DNA from: Litchfieldia alkalitelluris | Lineage (GTDB): Bacteria; Bacillota; Bacilli; Bacillales; Salisediminibacteriaceae | Assembly (NCBI RefSeq): GCF_002153425.1 | Contig: NZ_KZ119600.1 | Span: forward strand, 297,276-361,275 | Direction of reading: 5' to 3' | Length of the DNA stretch: 64,000 bases | In this document: positions 8,303-16,452 of the stretch, one piece after another | Layout: every line of letters starts with the position of its first letter | How positions within the stretch are numbered: the stretch's first letter is position 1 | Notes under the pieces: generated by a model | Database searches by the model: none | Told to the model about the DNA's origin: nothing | The model's input: the letters and a program-made list of their open reading frames with translations, nothing else | Program-made: the position numbers and the translations under genes

Positions 8303-9228
8303 CTTTATCTGGAAGGGATGCTTATCGTGACCAATTGACGAAACTAGCAGAATATAATCATAATATTTTGTGTTTAGAAGCAGATTTGGGTGGGGCTAAT
8401 CATACATTCCAATCAGAGTTTCCAGATCGTTTTTTTAATATGGGAATTGCTGAAATGACAAGTATTGATATGGCTGCTGGATTAGCCGAGGCTGGCTATG
8501 TTCCTTTCTTTTCTACATTTGCACCATTTGCATCACTACGTGCAGCTGAAAGTATTAAATTAGCAATGGGATATATGGGGAAAAATATTAAAGTAATAGC
8601 TCCCTACGGAGGAGTATCAGGAGGATGGTTCGGTACCACTCATCATTCTTTAGAAGACATTGCAATTATTAGATCCTTTCCTAACATTAAGATTGCTTGT
8701 CCTTATGGAGAGGAGGATACAAGAAGAGTTATTAGCGAGGCTGCGTCATCTCTCCATCCTTACTATGTTCGTTTATCAAGAAATGAGGCATTTGCAAGCC
8801 TTGAAAGAGAAGAAAAATCTGCTTTTTCTGCTTTAATCAATCAAAAGGGTAATGGGGATGTTTGTTTAATTTCAATAGGTGAACAAGGAACAGAATTGTG
8901 TAAGAAAATACAAGAGAACTATCCAGAAATCTCCCATGTTCATCTATGTTATGTGGATCAATCAAGTTTGTTGGATGCAGTTGTTCAAATAAAAGAACTT
9001 GGAAATGAATTTCTTGTCGTCGAAGAACATAGGTTAGCTGGTGGAACAGCATCTTTGTTATCTATACTTTTGCCTGACAAACGAGTCTATTCTTTTGATT
9101 GCGGTGAAGAGTGGCCTGTATATGGAGGAAACCATAAAGAAACTCTTGCACATTTGAAATTTGATTCGGAAAACTTAGATAGAAAAATAACAAACATATT
9201 AAGTGATGTCGTAAAGCCAAAAATATAG
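8299..9228 (+). CDS. Transketolase C-terminal subunit
   Basis: The start is the ATG at 8299, overlapping the previous stop by 4 nt (ATGA), with AAAAGGAG eight bases before it. The product is about 309 residues and covers the pyrimidine-binding and C-terminal domains: FFNMGIAEMTSIDMAAGLAE (the conserved Glu that activates ThDP), PFFSTFAPFAS, and a C-terminal fold with VEEHRLAGGTAS. Translational coupling to the N-terminal subunit fits a heteromeric enzyme. Its proposed role is the carbon-extension step of the carrier pathway, inferred from the operon. A 1-deoxyxylulose-phosphate synthase is less likely because the two halves are separate and match transketolase in length. Confidence 0.88.
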   Translation: MTLSGRDAYRDQLTKLAEYNHNILCLEADLGGANHTFQSEFPDRFFNMGIAEMTSIDMAAGLAEAGYVPFFSTFAPFASLRAAESIKLAMGYMGKNIKVIAPYGGVSGGWFGTTHHSLEDIAIIRSFPNIKIACPYGEEDTRRVISEAASSLHPYYVRLSRNEAFASLEREEKSAFSALINQKGNGDVCLISIGEQGTELCKKIQENYPEISHVHLCYVDQSSLLDAVVQIKELGNEFLVVEEHRLAGGTASLLSILLPDKRVYSFDCGEEWPVYGGNHKETLAHLKFDSENLDRKITNILSDVVKPKI

Positions 9229-9246
9229 AAGATGAGGAGACACAAA

Positions 9247-10482
9247 ATGGATATTCAAAAGATAGTTGCTTTTGTTGAGCCAAGCTTTTACGGGGTGGAT
9301 TTTGTAGAGAGAACCTACAAGAAAGGATGTCAAGTGATAGCGATAGGATCTTCACTAGATAACCCTAAAAAATATGGATATGAGAATTACTATCACGATT
9401 TTTTAATCGCTGATATTAGGGATCCAAAATCCATATATAATGCGATTAAGAATTCAAAATATGATGGTAAATTAGATGCTTTAATTCCTGCAACCGATTA
9501 TGCTTCTCACTACACAGCTGAGGTAGCTGAATGGCTGTCACTACCGACCATTCCTTCATTTGCCGCTAACAATGCACGGAACAAAGATTTAGCACGTCAT
9601 GCTTATCAGAAGAACAAAGTACCGAGTGCGTTATATGTTAAAGTATCAGATGCTGTGCAAGCATGTGAAGCTGCCTCTAGCATCGGTTATCCGGTAGTCT
9701 TAAAACCCACCAACTGTGCAAGTAGCCAGGGTGTATTCTTTATTAATAATAAAGAAGAATTGCTTCAAGCGTTCCAGAAGTTAAGGGAGTTCAAAAAAAC
9801 ATATATGGGATTTGATGTAAGTACAGATTATTTAATTGAAGAGTACTTGGTGGGGCCAGAATTTAGCGTAGAGCTTTTCCTAAAGGATCAAAAAGTTATT
9901 TTTTCATCAGTTACAGAAAAGGAAACCTCCGATCTCCCATTCTTTGTAGAGATTTCCCATACAGTACCAACCTCTACTCAATTGGATAAAGTTGAAGAAA
10001 TGGTTGAAGTTAGTGTGCAGGCTATGAGGGCGATAGGGATTGATAATGGTCCGAGCCATGTAGAAATTAAATTGACCCTTTCAGGCCCTAAAATTATTGA
10101 AGTAAATGGGCGTCCTGGCGGAGATCAAATTGCTTCGCAATTGCTCTTTAATACGTATGGATTCGATATTTTTGAAGAGACTGTTAATTTTTATTTGAAA
10201 TTACCAATAAATGAACATTATCCAGCTAAAAAAGCAACATCTATTGCTTATTTAACCTCTCGAAACAATGGTGAAGTCTCAAAAATCCGTGGAATCGAGA
10301 ACATAAAGCAGGACCCTTCAGTAATAAAATTTGAAATTAATGTTCAACCAGGAGATTTAGTGAAAATTCCAGAAAGTTCAGATGATCGATTAGGGTATGT
10401 GATAACCACAGGAGAGAATGCCGTCGAGGCCAAACGTAAGGCTATGAATCTGATTAATACTATCCAATTAGTTTACGTTTAA
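9247..10482 (+). CDS. ATP-grasp carboxylate-amine ligase
   Basis: The start is the ATG at 9247, seven bases after AGGAG; an ATG at 9232 lacks a ribosome site. The product is 411 residues. It has the three-part ATP-grasp layout: an N-terminal Rossmann-like domain, the ATP lid (GYPVVLKPTNCASSQGV, IEEYLVGPEFSVEL) and the metal site (VEIKLTLSGPKIIEVNGRPGG). It resembles L-amino acid ligases and carbamoyl-phosphate-synthase-like ligases that form amide bonds with acyl-phosphate intermediates. As the last enzyme before the exporter it probably couples the released amino acid to another amino acid, giving a dipeptide-like product. Acting on the carrier instead of LysX is possible but less likely, because the LysX-type motifs are absent. 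Confidence 0.8.
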   Translation: MDIQKIVAFVEPSFYGVDFVERTYKKGCQVIAIGSSLDNPKKYGYENYYHDFLIADIRDPKSIYNAIKNSKYDGKLDALIPATDYASHYTAEVAEWLSLPTIPSFAANNARNKDLARHAYQKNKVPSALYVKVSDAVQACEAASSIGYPVVLKPTNCASSQGVFFINNKEELLQAFQKLREFKKTYMGFDVSTDYLIEEYLVGPEFSVELFLKDQKVIFSSVTEKETSDLPFFVEISHTVPTSTQLDKVEEMVEVSVQAMRAIGIDNGPSHVEIKLTLSGPKIIEVNGRPGGDQIASQLLFNTYGFDIFEETVNFYLKLPINEHYPAKKATSIAYLTSRNNGEVSKIRGIENIKQDPSVIKFEINVQPGDLVKIPESSDDRLGYVITTGENAVEAKRKAMNLINTIQLVYV

Positions 10483-10502
10483 TCCCCTAATAGCCGTTTA
10501 GA

Positions 10503-10545
10503 AACCCTCACAAGTCATTTGAATTTGTGAGGGTTGGTATTTAAA
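10503..10545 (+). terminator. Rho-independent terminator after the biosynthetic operon
   Basis: An 11-bp perfect stem (AACCCTCACAA at 10503-10513, TTGTGAGGGTT at 10525-10535) is followed by a T-rich but broken run. It separates the enzyme genes from the exporter, which has its own promoter region from 10546 to 10662. Confidence 0.65.
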
Positions 10546-10662
10546 CTATTTTTTAAATTTCCCAACGATTTATTCGATGGTCCTTATTCAAAATATCCGT
10601 TTTACGTCTAAGAATCCCTACGTTAGTATTTAATTAAAGTATATCTATAAAGAGGTGTTAAT

Positions 10663-11877
10663 TTGTCAATCTTAAAAAGGAAAAACTTCATGTTCTTTTT
10701 TCTTGCAGACATCATTTCAGGATTTGGTGTTGGGATGAGTACGATCGGAGCTAATTGGTATTTGCTAGATAAGACAGGTGCGTCAAGTGCAGTGGGAATT
10801 ATGTTAGCTCTTAATGTACTTGCTGGATTTCTTGTTTCTCCTATAACAGGAACCCTAATCGATAGGTTTAATCGAAAAGTAGTTATTCAATTAACTTTTA
10901 TATTGCGGGCAGTAGCTATAGGGATTTTAACAGCTGCTTTTATATTTGATGGGTTTACTATAGGTTACATTTATTTATTTGCCATTATTAACGGGATTGG
11001 CTGGAGTATATATATGTCTGCCTCTCGAAGTCTTATTCAAGAATTACTTCCTGAAAGTGACTTATCTAAAGGTAACTCTTTGATTGAGATTAGTTTACAA
11101 GTCGGTATGTTTATGGCCGGTGCAGCTTCTGGATTTATTTATAAGTTTGCTGGATTTGAAACCATTTTATTAATTAATTGTTTAATGTTTGTTGTTAGTA
11201 GTCTATTTATAATTTTTGTTAAATATCAATCTATCTTGTTAGAGGATAAAGAGGATAGTTTTATAAAATCCTTTAAGAAAGGAATACATTACTTACGTTC
11301 ACACCAATTTATCTTTTTATTGGGGTTTGTATCTATAATTCCTTTAGTGGTAACTATGACCTTTAACGTAGTTTTACCGGAGTATGTGAGTGGAACCTTA
11401 AATGCAGATTCTATCGTCTTTGGTCTCTCAGATATGGCGTACGGAATCGGAGGATTAATATCTGGTCTCATAGCAGCCCCTTTTGCAAGGAAAATCACGA
11501 AAAATAGAGCTTTATCAATTATCTTCACTTTATCTGTTTTAACTTTAGTTGGTTTATCCTTGAATTCTTTAGTAATCATGATTTATCTCGGTAGTTTTTT
11601 AATTGGTTTTTCAAATTCCTCGATAAGAATTATCATGAACACGATGCTTATGGAAATTGTCCCCAAGTCTTTAATGGGCAGAGCAATGTCTGTATGGATG
11701 GGAATTTCTTTATTTCTTCAAGCTATATTTGCAGGAGGTCTTGGATTAATTATTGATATTTTTTCTCCAGGTGTAGGTTTTATGTGTATGGGAGCAATAA
11801 TGTTAGTTGGATTAGTTCTACATTTTTATATTTCCAAACGTATAAGCAATTCATATTATAAAAAAGAGGTGGTATAA
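10663..11877 (+). CDS. MFS transporter, probable product exporter
   Basis: This 404-residue integral membrane protein starts at the TTG at 10663 after AGAGGTG. It has about 12 predicted membrane segments and the A-like motif between helices 2 and 3 (GTLIDRFNRK), as in drug:proton antiporters. RALSIIF and the GRAMSVWMGISLF segment lie in the second half. It sits between the ATP-grasp gene and a flavin reductase, in the same orientation. Export of the small molecule made by the operon, and hence self-protection, is the natural reading, but the substrate is unknown. It ends directly against the next start (TAA then ATG). Confidence 0.85.
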   Translation: MSILKRKNFMFFFLADIISGFGVGMSTIGANWYLLDKTGASSAVGIMLALNVLAGFLVSPITGTLIDRFNRKVVIQLTFILRAVAIGILTAAFIFDGFTIGYIYLFAIINGIGWSIYMSASRSLIQELLPESDLSKGNSLIEISLQVGMFMAGAASGFIYKFAGFETILLINCLMFVVSSLFIIFVKYQSILLEDKEDSFIKSFKKGIHYLRSHQFIFLLGFVSIIPLVVTMTFNVVLPEYVSGTLNADSIVFGLSDMAYGIGGLISGLIAAPFARKITKNRALSIIFTLSVLTLVGLSLNSLVIMIYLGSFLIGFSNSSIRIIMNTMLMEIVPKSLMGRAMSVWMGISLFLQAIFAGGLGLIIDIFSPGVGFMCMGAIMLVGLVLHFYISKRISNSYYKKEVV

Positions 11878-12450
11878 ATGAGAGTAGGTATAATTTATGG
11901 AAGTACAAGAGATCAAGGAAATACAGAGAGATTAACTGAAGAAGTTATAAAGTACTTACCGAACGTAACTAAAATCAACCTTAAACACTACCATATTAAA
12001 GATATTATAGATCAGAGGCATGAAGTTCACGGTTTTTCTCCAGTAGAAGATGATTATGATCAAATTATTGATCAATTACTAGAGTGTAAAGTTTTAATTT
12101 TTGCTACACCAATTTATTGGTATGGTATGACCAGTGTAATGAAACGTTTCATAGATCGATGGTCTCAAACTGTTAGAGATAAAAGTTATCCCAATTTTAA
12201 AGACCTAATGAGTGATAAACAAGCTTATATTATTGCAGTTGGAGGGGATAACCCCAGAGTAAAAGGTCTGCCACTAGTACAACAGTTTTCGTATATTTGC
12301 CAATTTATCGGATTAAATTATAAAGGGTTTGTGTTGGGAGAGGGCATTAAGCCTAATGATATTTTAAATGACAATCAGGCAATAGAGAATGCTCGTAAAC
12401 TTGGAGAATTATTAAAGAAAAGAAATCAAATAGATATTCTAAATCAATAA
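11878..12450 (+). CDS. NADPH-dependent FMN reductase / flavodoxin-fold oxidoreductase
   Basis: This is a 190-residue flavodoxin-like protein. The N-terminal phosphate loop is YGSTRDQGNTERL, and TPIYWYGMTSVMKRFIDRW contacts the flavin in this family. It starts at the base after the exporter stop, with AGAGGTGG upstream, so the two are co-transcribed. It may reduce FMN for a monooxygenase elsewhere or reduce a quinone or nitro-type group directly. No flavin monooxygenase is present in the operon, so its part in the pathway is unclear. It may serve tailoring or protection. Confidence 0.82.
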   Translation: MRVGIIYGSTRDQGNTERLTEEVIKYLPNVTKINLKHYHIKDIIDQRHEVHGFSPVEDDYDQIIDQLLECKVLIFATPIYWYGMTSVMKRFIDRWSQTVRDKSYPNFKDLMSDKQAYIIAVGGDNPRVKGLPLVQQFSYICQFIGLNYKGFVLGEGIKPNDILNDNQAIENARKLGELLKKRNQIDILNQ

Positions 12451-12712
12451 GAAAAAAGGATTTAGAAATATATAAGGATATTGTATGAAGTAAGAAGCAG
12501 AACTAATTTGAATGCATTCCTGACTTTCGGAATTGACACACTAATCTATTTATAAAATATAAGGAGCTCATCGTTATAAATTGAACATTTGGCTCCTGAT
12601 TCTCTTCCTAATAATGGGGGGATAGAGGTATTCTATTTTATAGAGTACTTTTTTCTAATATAACTAATTCGCACTGAATAAGTTAACGATATTACTAAAA
12701 AATGAGAAAATA
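12451..12712. other. Non-coding stretch containing a 16-bp copy of the island repeat
   Basis: I see no gene. AAGTTAACGATATTAC at 12680-12695 exactly matches positions 14132-14147 inside the long direct repeat, and TCGCACT lies just upstream in both. It is likely a fragment of the same family of repeats that flanks the island to the right. Confidence 0.45.
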
Positions 12713-12746
12713 CCAAACCTTTGATGTAAGGGGTTTGGCGTTTTTT
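12713..12746 (+). terminator. Rho-independent terminator
   Basis: CCAAACC (12713-12719) pairs with GGTTTGG (12732-12738), followed by CG and six Ts. It lies just before the IS200-like element and ends the exporter-reductase transcript. Confidence 0.7.
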
Positions 12747-12754
12747 AATGGTTT

Positions 12755-13470
12755 TGAAAACCCCTGGCTATGGCGGGGGTTCTAAAGAGCTTATAGCGTG
12801 GTATTAAAAAAACCTCACTTCATGTAGGATAAAGTTGTTTTCCCGACCACTTCATCTCACCATAGAAAGAGGTATGCTCTGGGAAGGACATGAATAGTTT
12901 AGCCCACACAACATGGAATTGTAAGTATCACATAATATTTGCCCGAAAGTACAGAAGACAGGTCATTTACGGAAAATATAAAAAGAGAATTGGACAAATC
13001 ATAAGAGATTTATGTGAACGGAAAGAAGTAATTATCCATGAAGCAAAGTCTTGTCCTGATCACATCCATAAGTTAGTCAGTATCCCACCCAAGTTGAGTG
13101 TCTCTCAATTCATGGGTTACTTACAAGGAAAAAGTAGTCTTATGATATTCGATCGTCACGCCAATTTGAAGTATCGATATGGAAACCGAAAATTCTGGTG
13201 TCGTGGATTCTATGTTGATACTGTGGGGAGAAATAAGAAACAAATACAAGAATATATTAAGAATCAGCTGTAAGAAGAATACATGGGTGATCAGTTAACA
13301 TTATTCGAAGAATATAACCCATTTACCGGTGAGAAAAATAAGAAGAAATAATGAAATTCTTTAGAATTAGTGAGTGAATGTGGTACAGGTGGGAAACCCT
13401 TTTAGGCCGATGTCGGTAAGAGAGGCTTTTGCCGCAGAGCAAACCACAAGTTCACATTGGTGGTTTTGAT
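12755..13470 (+). mobile_element. IS200/IS605-family insertion sequence
   Basis: A single transposase gene lies between subterminal hairpins. The left hairpin is AACCCC at 12759-12764 with GGGGTT at 12776-12781. The right hairpin is AAACCAC at 13441-13447 with GTGGTTT at 13460-13466. This layout, without long inverted terminal repeats and with no TnpB, is that of the IS200 group, which moves as single-stranded DNA. Exact ends cannot be fixed without an empty-site comparison. The transposase reading frame is shortened by a stop codon. Confidence 0.75.
12890..13273 (+). CDS. tnpA: IS200-type Y1 transposase TnpA with a premature stop
   Basis: This is a 127-residue Y1 HUH transposase. TWNCKYHIIFARKYRRQVIY opens the protein. 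The HUH pair is in CPDHIHKLVSIPP, and the catalytic tyrosine is in the helix IQEYIKNQL. A TAA at 13271-13273 stops the frame, but the same frame continues EEYMGDQLTLFEEYNPFTGE to a TAA at 13349-13351. A full protein would be 153 codons, the normal size. IS200 proteins usually read NQLQEDY here, so a CAA to TAA change fits. The catalytic residues lie before the stop, but the lost tail helix may matter for activity. Confidence 0.85.
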   Translation: MNSLAHTTWNCKYHIIFARKYRRQVIYGKYKKRIGQIIRDLCERKEVIIHEAKSCPDHIHKLVSIPPKLSVSQFMGYLQGKSSLMIFDRHANLKYRYGNRKFWCRGFYVDTVGRNKKQIQEYIKNQL

Positions 13471-13543
13471 TGAGTATTAAATAACATTTGGAAAGTGCGA
13501 TTAACGGTAAATAACTAGTTGTTATTTTTAACAGGCTGTAACT

Positions 13544-13860
13544 ATGTCTACTGTATTATATACTTCAAATAATGGACAAAATATCACTGTAGTGGAATAT
13601 ACTGGTTCAACTGCAGTTTCTGGTTTAAAAGGCTCACTTAGCCAAGATGGAAAACAACATACTATTCCTGTAGGGATTGGACACATTAATGGAACATATA
13701 CTGTAACATCAGTCGTTGAAAAGGTAGAAAATTGGTTATTCCATTTTCTTTTATGATCATTTAAAACATACAAGATGAACCAAAAGCAAGTACAACGTTT
13801 GGTAAAAAGAATTGGAGTCAGATGGTGTTAAGATTGTTGGTAAGGGAGTTGGAACCAAAT
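13544..13860 (+). pseudogene. Degraded gene remnant, unrecognised
   Basis: A 70-codon frame (13544-13756, MSTVLYTSNNGQNITVVEYT and onward) has a protein-like composition rich in Gly, Thr and Val. A second short frame just downstream ends DGVKIVGKGVGTKYIYFP near 13875. Together they may be frameshifted pieces of one former gene. There is no ribosome site and I do not recognise a family. The low-confidence reading is a decayed accessory gene beside the insertion sequence. Confidence 0.25.
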
Positions 13861-14024
13861 ATATTTATTTTCCTTAATAAAATGTAGACAAAAGGGGACA
13901 TTATTGGAATTAACACCTTAATGAACAAAGTACCAATTAGGAAATAAGGACAAAATAAGGACAAAAATTAATTGTTACATAAAGAATCTTATCATCTATT
14001 AAAGTCCTTTGACCAAAAAAAGCG

Positions 14025-14176
14025 TTGCTAACATTTTGCTAACGCACTCCAGTGAAAAACAGTAAAATCAAGTTAAAGATGTTACAGTAAGATTTTAACA
14101 GAACCCTGATATACCGCACTCTACACACACCAAGTTAACGATATTACACACTCTCACCTTAGGGGCGGCATGATGT
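14025..14176 (+). repeat. 152-bp direct repeat, left copy (island boundary)
   Basis: The stretch from TTGCTAACATTTTGCTAAC to GGGCGGCATGATGT recurs at 22093-22244 with the same length and, by my count, about 19 mismatches (roughly 87% identity). It starts with tandem TGCTAAC units; an inverse-spaced pair TTTGCTAACAAAATGCTAAC follows at 14219-14239. Such arrangements resemble arm and core sites of an integrating element. No integrase gene is in the window. Confidence 0.7.
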
Positions 14177-14252
14177 GATAGCTGCTCAACCCCTTGATCT
14201 ATAAGGGTTTTGAAGTGATTTGCTAACAAAATGCTAACATAATGTAAAAAAA

Positions 14253-14296
14253 GAAGCTTCTCAAAGGTTCGTAACTTGTGGGAGGTTTCTTTTTTA
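14253..14296 (+). terminator. Terminator-like hairpin of the GAAGCTTCTC family
   Basis: GAAGCTTCTC (14253-14262) pairs with GGGAGGTTTC (14280-14289) using several G-U pairs, followed by seven Ts. Similar hairpins occur at 17691, 22273, 24560 and 58641. No gene is seen from 14297 to 14661, which should hold the promoter of the next operon. Confidence 0.6.
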
Positions 14297-14661
14297 TCTC
14301 TTGCGTAATTTGAAGTAATCTAGTACGACGTGACCTACTTCCCGCTCCATGATTTATTTGTGTCATCTTCCGCAATCTTTGGGTGTACCTTTAACTAGAT
14401 GTTAATTCTCAATTCAGTTTAGCGAGTTTGTTTGTACTTGGTCCCTTACGTTTTTTCTTAAGTATCATAACTAAATGCTGTACACTTTTACAAAGATAAA
14501 AAAGTTATATTAATGAAATGTTTTATTGCTATGTGTGATTCTTGCAGTACTGGTAGTACTCTTTATACGGAATTTAGGTAGCTGTGTTGTATGGGGGTTT
14601 TTATTTAAGCTAACATCATCTATAATTAAATTAGAATGAATATATTAATTAAGGTGAGATT

Positions 14662-15513
14662 ATGATGAGTAATAATATCATACTAAATAGATTATTTACT
14701 CCAAGTGTTTTTTTGAGTTTAATTAATCATCAAGATTTTGCTATTTTCAATACTTGTATTAAACGTTATTTAAGTGATATAGACTTAACATCAAATAATC
14801 ACAAAATAATAACAAAGTTATATCATTATTTAAGAAAGCAATATAGGAATGAGTACTATTATAAAAATACACTTCTAAACAAAATTTTATTGGGAAGCCA
14901 CAGTTTGAACACCACAGTAGCACTATCAGAAATACCTGTAAATAAATCTAAGGCAGATTTTGTCCTTATTAATGGTAAAGCTACTGTATATGAAATAAAA
15001 ACTGAATTAGACACATTTGATCGACTAGACTCTCAAATTAATGATTATTATAAAATGTTTAATCGTGTCTGTGTCGTAACATCAGAATCAAACTATAACA
15101 AGCTTAATGACAAGCTGTATAATTCTAATGTTGGAATAAGTGTCTTAACAAATAGGAATACAATTAGTCCAAGAAAACAACCAATTGAAGATAATTCACA
15201 TCTAGAACACTCCTCAATGTTCAGAACACTTAGAAAGAAAGAGTTCGAAAATATCCTGAACCTCCACTTTGGTGAATTACCAAAAACTACACAAGTTAAT
15301 TACTATAAAGAATGTTTAAGATGGTTTAATCAAATTAATATTGAAATACTATACCCTTATTTATTGGCTGAGCTAAAGAAAAGGAATATTGGAGAGAAAG
15401 AAGAATTTCTTAATGTTCCCTACGAACTTAAATCATTGGTTTATTTTTCGAAATTTAAAAAAGATGATTATCATAAATTAGAGGATTTTCTAAGTGAAAC
15501 ATGGAGGGGATAA
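14662..15513 (+). CDS. sce7726-family protein, putative PD-(D/E)xK nuclease
   Basis: This 283-residue, very AT-rich gene is first in a three-gene operon. The core ADFVLINGKATVYEIKTELD gives the nuclease-like pattern D99-x11-E111-x-K113, followed by a helix with Q125 (LDSQINDYYKMF). That is the arrangement of sce7726-family proteins, named after Sorangium cellulosum sce7726, which have a restriction-endonuclease-like fold. No function is established for the family. The two-codon ATGATG start leaves one residue of uncertainty. Its partner sce7725 follows directly, overlapping by a few codons if the longer frame of that gene is used. Antiviral nuclease or toxin activity is inferred from the fold and the island context. 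Confidence 0.78.
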   Translation: MMSNNIILNRLFTPSVFLSLINHQDFAIFNTCIKRYLSDIDLTSNNHKIITKLYHYLRKQYRNEYYYKNTLLNKILLGSHSLNTTVALSEIPVNKSKADFVLINGKATVYEIKTELDTFDRLDSQINDYYKMFNRVCVVTSESNYNKLNDKLYNSNVGISVLTNRNTISPRKQPIEDNSHLEHSSMFRTLRKKEFENILNLHFGELPKTTQVNYYKECLRWFNQINIEILYPYLLAELKKRNIGEKEEFLNVPYELKSLVYFSKFKKDDYHKLEDFLSETWRG

Positions 15514-15514
15514 T

Positions 15515-16450
15515 ATGTATTTTCCATATTTACGTGGAAGACAATATGAACTAATTGCAATAAGGGAACTAGCGGAATTAGGATTAATCAGTAATCTAGT
15601 TAAGCCTGTTGTCGAGCCGATTAAACCAACTACTACTCTTTTAAAAACTATTAACAGTTTTATTGAGAATGAATTGGAACTTGCAGTTATTCATAATCCC
15701 CGTGTTGGAAACTTTTCCGATGAATATAGAATTTTAAGTAATGAGAAGCTAAAAGAAAATTTTCAAAATGCATTTAAGAATCCATTTATAATAGTTTCTC
15801 ATATCATTAATGAAAACAGCTATCATGAATTAGATTCCTTATTTAAAGATGGGCATACAAGAGAAGAGTTATTGCTGATTAATAATGATGGTGATAATAT
15901 TGATAACTACTTAAAAATATTTGACAATGCGAAGCCTCGTTTTAATTTGATTCCAGATGCCACATCTATTCGTAGAAGAGTTAGGGAAAATAAGGTGCTA
16001 TTGGCAGATAAATTTGATAAGTTGGTTAGAAATTCAGATTATCTTGACAAGGAAGATAGTTATTTTTCAGAGGATCATCTATTTTATAAAGATGAAGGGT
16101 ATATTGGTTTTTCTGACTATTCTATTGTTGGCTCTGAATATTCCGAGTCTGGTTTTGCTCCATATGCGGTGGCAATTCATATAGTATATAAGGACAATAA
16201 CAATTGTTTTAGAGTTAAACACTTCGTATCTGATTCTAATGAGGACTATAGAGACCCGGCTGGTAAATTTTCTGAAGCTTTGGACAAACTTATGCAATGG
16301 CAATCAGATATGAAGATAAATACTTATGCAATGTCTGAGTTTAGGAAGCATTATGAAAAAGGTACTTATCCGGGATTAGGTCCAATAAAAAAATTAGCGA
16401 TTATGCATCATATTGAGTTAGTGAGTAATTTCTTGGATGAGGAACGATAA
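15515..16450 (+). CDS. sce7725-family protein
   Basis: The start is the ATG at 15515 behind GGAGGGG; a longer frame begins at 15494 without a ribosome site. The product is 311 residues and begins MYFPYLRGRQYELIAIREL, the characteristic opening of sce7725-family proteins, which also resembles phage-type beta-family proteins. PVVEPIKPT follows. The family occurs next to sce7726 proteins in unrelated bacteria, so the pair is probably a functional unit. No enzymatic motif is recognisable. It is AT-rich like its neighbours. The next gene starts 2 nt after its stop, which implies an operon. Confidence 0.75.
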   Translation: MYFPYLRGRQYELIAIRELAELGLISNLVKPVVEPIKPTTTLLKTINSFIENELELAVIHNPRVGNFSDEYRILSNEKLKENFQNAFKNPFIIVSHIINENSYHELDSLFKDGHTREELLLINNDGDNIDNYLKIFDNAKPRFNLIPDATSIRRRVRENKVLLADKFDKLVRNSDYLDKEDSYFSEDHLFYKDEGYIGFSDYSIVGSEYSESGFAPYAVAIHIVYKDNNNCFRVKHFVSDSNEDYRDPAGKFSEALDKLMQWQSDMKINTYAMSEFRKHYEKGTYPGLGPIKKLAIMHHIELVSNFLDEER

Positions 16451-16452
16451 TC

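Noticed and set aside
2086-13273. Recoding of TAA as a sense codon, because two genes carry an in-frame TAA.
   Set aside because: Many other genes end at TAA with correct family length, including LysW, DegT and MFS, so TAA is a true stop here.
12755-13470. A complete IS605 with TnpB nuclease and guide RNA.
   Set aside because: Only TnpA is present; no tnpB frame or remnant lies between the hairpins.
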